Source: a virus
Length of the DNA stretch: 23,493 nt
Reading direction: 5' to 3' (one strand)
IMG/VR virus record: IMGVR_UViG_3300027881_000081
Coordinates: 1 to 23,493 of that record
The notes beneath the pieces were generated by a model. The model ran no database searches and had not been told where the DNA came from. It saw only the letters and a program-made list of their open reading frames with translations. Position numbers and translations under genes: made by a program. Of this stretch, positions 21,039 to 23,493 are shown piece after piece (the first letter of the stretch is position 1; each line of letters begins with the position of its first letter).

Positions 21039-21217
21039 TGTACGCAGTTGTAACCAGCACGCGTCCACGGCAGTGGACGACACGCCTTCGCTGTTTTGCT
21101 GAGTTTCTAGAAGCTCTTGACTACGTCAAGGAGCTGAAACTTGAGCAAACAGGCGATGACGTCTACATCGAGCCGCTTGAGGACGATGAAGACTTGTTCT
21201 ATTCCATCAACAGCTGA
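21035..21217 (+). CDS. 60-aa early protein (ALDYVK module)
   Basis: Starts at ATG 21035 (or the adjacent ATG 21038), overlapping the membrane gene's TGA, with GGGAG upstream. The product MMYAVVTSTRPRQWTTRLRC, then FAEFLEALDYVKELKLEQTG, ends in an acidic tail (DEDLFYSINS). ALDYVK is shared with the 51-aa protein. The SD is preceded by the palindrome GTGGA ct TCCAC (21008 to 21019), and a 10-bp stem with one bulge spans the ALDYVKEL codons (21112 to 21135). Function unknown. Confidence 0.75.
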   Translation: MMYAVVTSTRPRQWTTRLRCFAEFLEALDYVKELKLEQTGDDVYIEPLEDDEDLFYSINS

Positions 21218-21227
21218 GGAGAGCTGT
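21210..21227 (+). promoter_or_regulatory. SD presented in a hairpin loop
   Basis: ACAGCT (21210 to 21215) and AGCTGT (21222 to 21227) pair perfectly, and the 6-base loop is GAGGAG, the SD for the ATG at 21228. The stem ends directly at the start codon. This could expose the SD constantly or make initiation dependent on opening the stem. Confidence 0.65.
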
Positions 21228-21530
21228 ATGAGCATTGCTGTTGTTAGTAAACGTACTCACCGTGGTAACGGTGAGTACATTGGGCGACCGTCGCCATTGG
21301 GCAATCCCTTTGTGATTGGCCGTGATGGCGACAGGGCGCAAGTCATAGATCTCTACGAGCAGTGGCTCACAGAGATCTGGAACGCGGGCGGCTCAAATGC
21401 TCAGCTTACTGAGCTGTTTCGCCTTGCGGAGATACACCGCGACAAAGAGTCTTTGACTCTTGTCTGCTGGTGTGCTCCGGCGCGTTGCCACGGAGACGTA
21501 CTCGTCTCCTTCATTGAGAGGATTTCATGA
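21228..21530 (+). CDS. DUF4326 family protein
   Basis: A 100-aa protein from ATG 21228 with a GAGGAG SD; upstream in-frame codons overlap another gene. It shows both family hallmarks: YIGRPSPLGNPF (17 to 28) and LVCWCAPARCHGDVL (78 to 92), the latter with three cysteines and a histidine that may bind a metal. DUF4326 proteins are found in phages and bacteria and have no established function known to me. The gene is crowded with perfect hairpins, including an 11-bp stem GTACTCACCGT / ACGGTGAGTAC (21253 to 21278), an 8-bp stem (21347 to 21378), a 10-bp stem with a bulge (21441 to 21464) and a 7-bp stem (21492 to 21509). The stop overlaps a following ATG. Confidence 0.85.
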   Translation: MSIAVVSKRTHRGNGEYIGRPSPLGNPFVIGRDGDRAQVIDLYEQWLTEIWNAGGSNAQLTELFRLAEIHRDKESLTLVCWCAPARCHGDVLVSFIERIS

Positions 21531-21673
21531 TGATGCACCGTCTCGCATACACCCGACCAGGCTACGCCTGTTCGTGTGTGCGGGCCGGGCACGACCCCGC
21601 TTTACGTGATCGAATAGCAACCTCGCTTCACTCGGTTGTTTATTGTCTTTTTGTCTTTAACCAGAGGATATGA
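21527..21673 (+). CDS. Possible 48-aa ORF with gene-end-like sequence, weak
   Basis: ATG 21527 overlaps the preceding TGA (ATGATG) and the frame runs 48 codons to TGA 21673. The product (MMMHRLAYTRPGYACSCVRA...) has no recognisable domain. Its end DRIATSLHSVVY matches ERIATSLRSVVG near the end of the 116-aa gene at 22017, because both share the repeat GCAACCTCGCTTC...GGTTGTT. No separate SD. It may be a real coupled gene, a decayed duplicate, or simply leader DNA with hairpins. Confidence 0.3.
   Translation: MMMHRLAYTRPGYACSCVRAGHDPALRDRIATSLHSVVYCLFVFNQRI
21617..21640 (+). repeat. 24-nt hairpin repeat, copy 1
   Basis: Matches 22305 to 22328 at 23 of 24 positions. It consists of GCAACCTCGCTTC followed by ACTCGGTTGTT; CAACC and GGTTG pair. 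It lies 36 bases before the ATG at 21676. The other copy sits in coding sequence about 36 bases before the ATG at 22364. Confidence 0.8.
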
Positions 21674-21675
21674 TT

Positions 21676-22020
21676 ATGCGTTATGCATTGTATTGTTTTG
21701 ATTTGGGCTTACTTGAAGCTGATGGTTCACCATACTTTGATAGCTATCAATTGGCTGCAACCTACTTGCTCAATCATCCTGCGCTGGAAGGCTGTGTCAT
21801 TCTGTCTCAGGCTACGACTGAAACAGATCGCAAGTATTTGGGCGATGACTGGCAGTGCACGCACTGCCTAGACATCGAAGATTGCACAGTGTGCAACCCC
21901 AAATACAAAGATGCAACCATTGAAACTTGTGCTCGCTGTGTCGAGCAAACCGGCGCCAAGTCTGTACAAACTTGGCACCTTGATGGACAGTGCTTGCACT
22001 GTCAAGGGAGAAAAGCATGA
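21676..22020 (+). CDS. 114-aa protein: YFDS module plus zinc-knuckle cysteines
   Basis: ATG 21676 is preferred to ATG 21670 because AGAGG is only two bases from the latter and eight from the former. The N-terminal part MRYALYCFDLGLLEADGSPY then FDSYQLAATYLLNHPALEG resembles the 51-aa early protein. The C-terminal half carries four CxxC pairs: QCTHC, DCTVC, TCARC and QCLHC, suggesting two zinc sites. The coding DNA from 21737 to 22003 is an almost continuous string of perfect hairpins. The stop overlaps the next ATG (ATGATG). Possibly a small zinc protein binding nucleic acid or a host protein; no family recognised. Confidence 0.8.
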   Translation: MRYALYCFDLGLLEADGSPYFDSYQLAATYLLNHPALEGCVILSQATTETDRKYLGDDWQCTHCLDIEDCTVCNPKYKDATIETCARCVEQTGAKSVQTWHLDGQCLHCQGRKA

Positions 22021-22367
22021 TGCACCTTATCTTTAAGCCGTACGTGTACGTGTACCACGCTACATCGATGCAGTACGTGCTAGCCGCTGTTGTGGCGACA
22101 AGCGACCTGGAGGTCGCTTTCGCTGACACCAACACCGGAAGCACTGCCGACGGTGGTCACTGGCGTAACAACCGCGGCGTGCTGAGCACGCTTGCATCAC
22201 GGCGCTCCACGAGCGTTGGCGATATCCTTGAGCGTGATGGGCGGCTGTACCTCGTTGAGCCCACGGGCTTCACCGTGCTACGCATGACTCGTGCCGAACG
22301 CATTGCAACCTCGCTTCGCTCGGTTGTTGGTCGACTACGCAAATTCATTGAAAGGAGTAAATCATGA
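22017..22367 (+). CDS. Hypothetical 116-aa protein
   Basis: ATG 22017 (MMHLIFKPYVYVYHATSMQY) with AAGGGAGAAAAGC upstream, overlapping the previous stop. Residues 18 to 40 (SMQYVLAAVVATSDLEVAFA) are hydrophobic but probably part of a folded domain. A beta-type segment GDILERDGRLYLVEPTGFTV follows at about 68 to 87, and a basic helical tail (RMTRAERIATSLRSVVGRLR) ends the protein. A perfect 8-bp hairpin (AAGCGACC tgga GGTCGCTT, 22100 to 22119) and another at 22177 to 22191 lie in the coding sequence. Family not recognised. The end overlaps the SLOG gene (ATGA). Confidence 0.75.
   Translation: MMHLIFKPYVYVYHATSMQYVLAAVVATSDLEVAFADTNTGSTADGGHWRNNRGVLSTLASRRSTSVGDILERDGRLYLVEPTGFTVLRMTRAERIATSLRSVVGRLRKFIERSKS
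22305..22328 (+). repeat. 24-nt hairpin repeat, copy 2 (within coding sequence)
   Basis: Differs from copy 1 at one base (G for A in the loop) and encodes ATSLRSVV of the 116-aa protein. CAACC and GGTTG form the stem. Confidence 0.8.
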
Positions 22368-22885
22368 ATAATGCATACGCAGGTATTGGCGCACGCAAGA
22401 CGCCGGATGGGATGTTGTTATTGTTCACCAGCATTGCCAAGCGTCTTGAAGGGCGCGGTTACACACTACGTAGTGGTGGCGCACCCGGCGCTGACTCTGC
22501 TTTTGAACGCGGTGTGCTCTGCGGTGATAACCAGGAGATCTTCCTGCCTTGGAAGGGCTTCAACAACAACCCCAGTAAGCAGTGGTTCATAAGTGAGGAC
22601 GCTTATCAGATGGCTGCTGAGTTCCATCCTCGTTGGGCTGCTTGCTCACCAGCGGCTCGTAAGTTCCACGCACGCAACTGTTACCAAGTGCTTGGATTTA
22701 CCTTGATTGATCCGGTGGACTTCATTGTGTGCTGGACACCTGGAGGTAAGGTTGCGGGCGGAACTGGACAAGCCTTGCGCATCGCACAAGCGCACAACAT
22801 CCCTGTCGTCAACTTTGGGCGGGAAGACCTGTTGTGTTCACCAATGGAAGAGCTGCGCAAGCTCGTCGTAGGAGAAGGCGTATGA
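22364..22885 (+). CDS. SLOG/DprA-like nucleotide-binding protein
   Basis: A 173-aa Rossmann-type protein, ATG 22364 preceded by GAAAGGAGTAAATC. Motifs typical of the SLOG superfamily (DprA/LOG-like) are present: YAGIGARKTP (5 to 14), TLRSGGAPGADSAFERG (34 to 50), FIVCWTPGG (120 to 128) and GGTGQALRIAQAHNIPVVNF (132 to 151). The GGAPGAD and GGTGQAL loops form the phosphate-binding site in this fold. SLOG proteins bind or process nucleotides and nucleotide-derived signals; some serve in DNA uptake, others sense or cleave signals in defence systems. Phage versions are common but mostly uncharacterised. With a Tad2 homologue in the same genome, a role in handling a defence signal is conceivable; this is inference only. 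Confidence 0.85.
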   Translation: MNNAYAGIGARKTPDGMLLLFTSIAKRLEGRGYTLRSGGAPGADSAFERGVLCGDNQEIFLPWKGFNNNPSKQWFISEDAYQMAAEFHPRWAACSPAARKFHARNCYQVLGFTLIDPVDFIVCWTPGGKVAGGTGQALRIAQAHNIPVVNFGREDLLCSPMEELRKLVVGEGV

Positions 22886-23067
22886 AAACGTGCATGAGGT
22901 TGTGGTTTGCCCGTATCCGCTATTGTTTTAGCGACTACGGCCCATTCTGCTGGGTACATGGTACGTACCTGCATCATGGACAATGCGTACATTGCCACCT
23001 AGCAGAAGAGCGCACTCGAATATCTGGGCTTTATGCCCTTCATCCCGAAAAGGAGAAATGGTCATGA
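22882..23067 (+). CDS. 61-aa zinc-knuckle-like protein
   Basis: ATG 22882 overlaps the SLOG stop and has AGGAGAAGGCGT upstream. The product MKTCMRLWFARIRYCFSDYG then PFCWVHGTYLHHGQCVHCHL has a C/H cluster; HHGQCVHC closely matches DGQCLHC at the end of the 114-aa protein. A short polar tail follows (HPEKEKWS). Probably one zinc bound by Cys and His residues. Function unknown. Confidence 0.75.
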   Translation: MKTCMRLWFARIRYCFSDYGPFCWVHGTYLHHGQCVHCHLAEERTRISGLYALHPEKEKWS

Positions 23068-23231
23068 GCTGGGTACTACCGCCCGACAAAACACTGGCTG
23101 TCCTTGTATGGGCATCTATGCCACGCGCTGTATGGGATACACTTTGTATCCCACATCGCATTGCAGTAGTTGAGCTATGGCTTGTGGCAAATGAGTCCGA
23201 CGAAGATGGTTATCTCGGGAGCCGGCTGTGA
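23064..23231 (+). CDS. Hypothetical 55-aa protein
   Basis: Start at ATG 23064, eight bases from AAAAGGAG and overlapping the previous TGA; an in-frame ATG at 23058 is too close to the SD. The product MSWVLPPDKTLAVLVWASMP then RAVWDTLCIPHRIAVVELWL is compact and tryptophan-rich with an acidic end (NESDEDGYLGS). It is not clearly membrane-spanning. Family not recognised. Confidence 0.7.
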   Translation: MSWVLPPDKTLAVLVWASMPRAVWDTLCIPHRIAVVELWLVANESDEDGYLGSRL

Positions 23232-23368
23232 CTGCCCAGAGCCCCCCTTGGGGGCCGGGCAACACGCGCCAGCCTAGCCCTTGTCCTCACCTGAGATCAG
23301 GTAAGGCCAAGAAGATTGACGAAAGCGGCAAATGTGCCGAATGCAAGTCCACCAGGAGCAAGACATGA
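23228..23368 (+). CDS. 46-aa small zinc-ribbon-like protein, GTG start
   Basis: A frame from GTG 23228, overlapping the preceding TGA (GTGA), to TGA 23368, which overlaps the next ATG (ATGA). It encodes TAQSPPWGPGNTRQPSPCPH and ends KKIDESGKCAECKSTRSKT, with CxH and CxxC groups that could bind zinc. There is no clear SD; the first 20 codons contain a GCCCCCC tt GGGGGC hairpin and read like leader sequence, so only the second half may be genuine. Coupled-gene overlaps at both ends are the main support. Confidence 0.45.
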   Translation: MTAQSPPWGPGNTRQPSPCPHLRSGKAKKIDESGKCAECKSTRSKT

Positions 23369-23493
23369 AACTAAAATCCCTACATATCCACCGAGGATAT
23401 TCTGACGATGCACCACTTCGGGGCGAACTCACATTTCGGGCCGAAGAAGGTGAACACGAACTGAAGATGAAACTGGACGAGCAACTGTCCATC
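23365..23493 (+). CDS. Hypothetical protein, partial (runs off right edge)
   Basis: ATG 23365 with AGGAGCAAGAC upstream; 43 codons are open to the window edge. The product begins MKLKSLHIHRGYSDDAPLRG and continues with charged beta-type sequence (ELTFRAEEGEHELKMKLDEQ). It looks like a genuine start of a larger or medium gene; no family can be judged from this fragment. Confidence 0.7.
   Translation, partial: MKLKSLHIHRGYSDDAPLRGELTFRAEEGEHELKMKLDEQLSI

Overview
The window is a contiguous stretch of a tailed double-stranded DNA bacteriophage genome. It carries terminase, portal, scaffold, major capsid, head-tail adaptor and tail hub genes in one head module. No tape-measure or tail-sheath gene is visible and the tail hub protein is large and propeller-like, which suggests a short-tailed (podovirus-type) phage with a P22-like portal and a DUF4043/N4-gp56-type capsid protein. 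Nearly every start has a Shine-Dalgarno (SD) site and at least one clean sigma70-type promoter is present, so the host is a bacterium, probably a proteobacterium. The sequence does not identify the host.

Layout: positions 1 to 19372 are read entirely leftward (minus strand). Going in the direction of transcription from 19372: a Tad2-like anti-Thoeris protein, a membrane-anchored HExxH protein, a coiled-coil protein, a sulfotransferase-like protein, a chain of overlapping micro-genes (56, 75, 45, 29 and 107 aa), an HNH protein, two small genes, small and large terminase, portal, scaffold, a structured gap with its own promoter, major capsid protein, a capsid-neighbour protein, adaptor and neck proteins, a 1311-aa tail hub protein with an Asp-box propeller, a small tail protein, and a fibre-like protein running off the left edge. 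Stops and starts overlap (ATGA, TAATG, TGATG, TTGA) along most of the chain, implying translational coupling.

Positions 19373 to 19963 form a divergent regulatory region without convincing genes. It holds an operator-like inverted repeat, a pair of direct repeats, a rho-independent terminator on the plus strand, two strong tandem hairpins, and arrays of the 5-mer GTNAC repeated in strict 8-bp phase.

From 19964 to the right edge the genes read rightward: 13 or 14 small genes typical of an early or host-takeover region. Recognisable ones are a DUF4326 protein, a SLOG/DprA-like nucleotide-binding protein, small zinc-knuckle (QCxHC) proteins and a small membrane protein. Two features stand out there. 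One is a 47-nt hairpin repeat found upstream of three consecutive SD sites. The other is an extreme density of perfect short-loop hairpins running through coding sequence, densest from about 20100 to 22010, one of which presents an SD in its loop. With the Tad2 homologue just across the divergent promoter region, the right part looks like an accessory/anti-defence zone with unusual RNA- or DNA-structure-based organisation.
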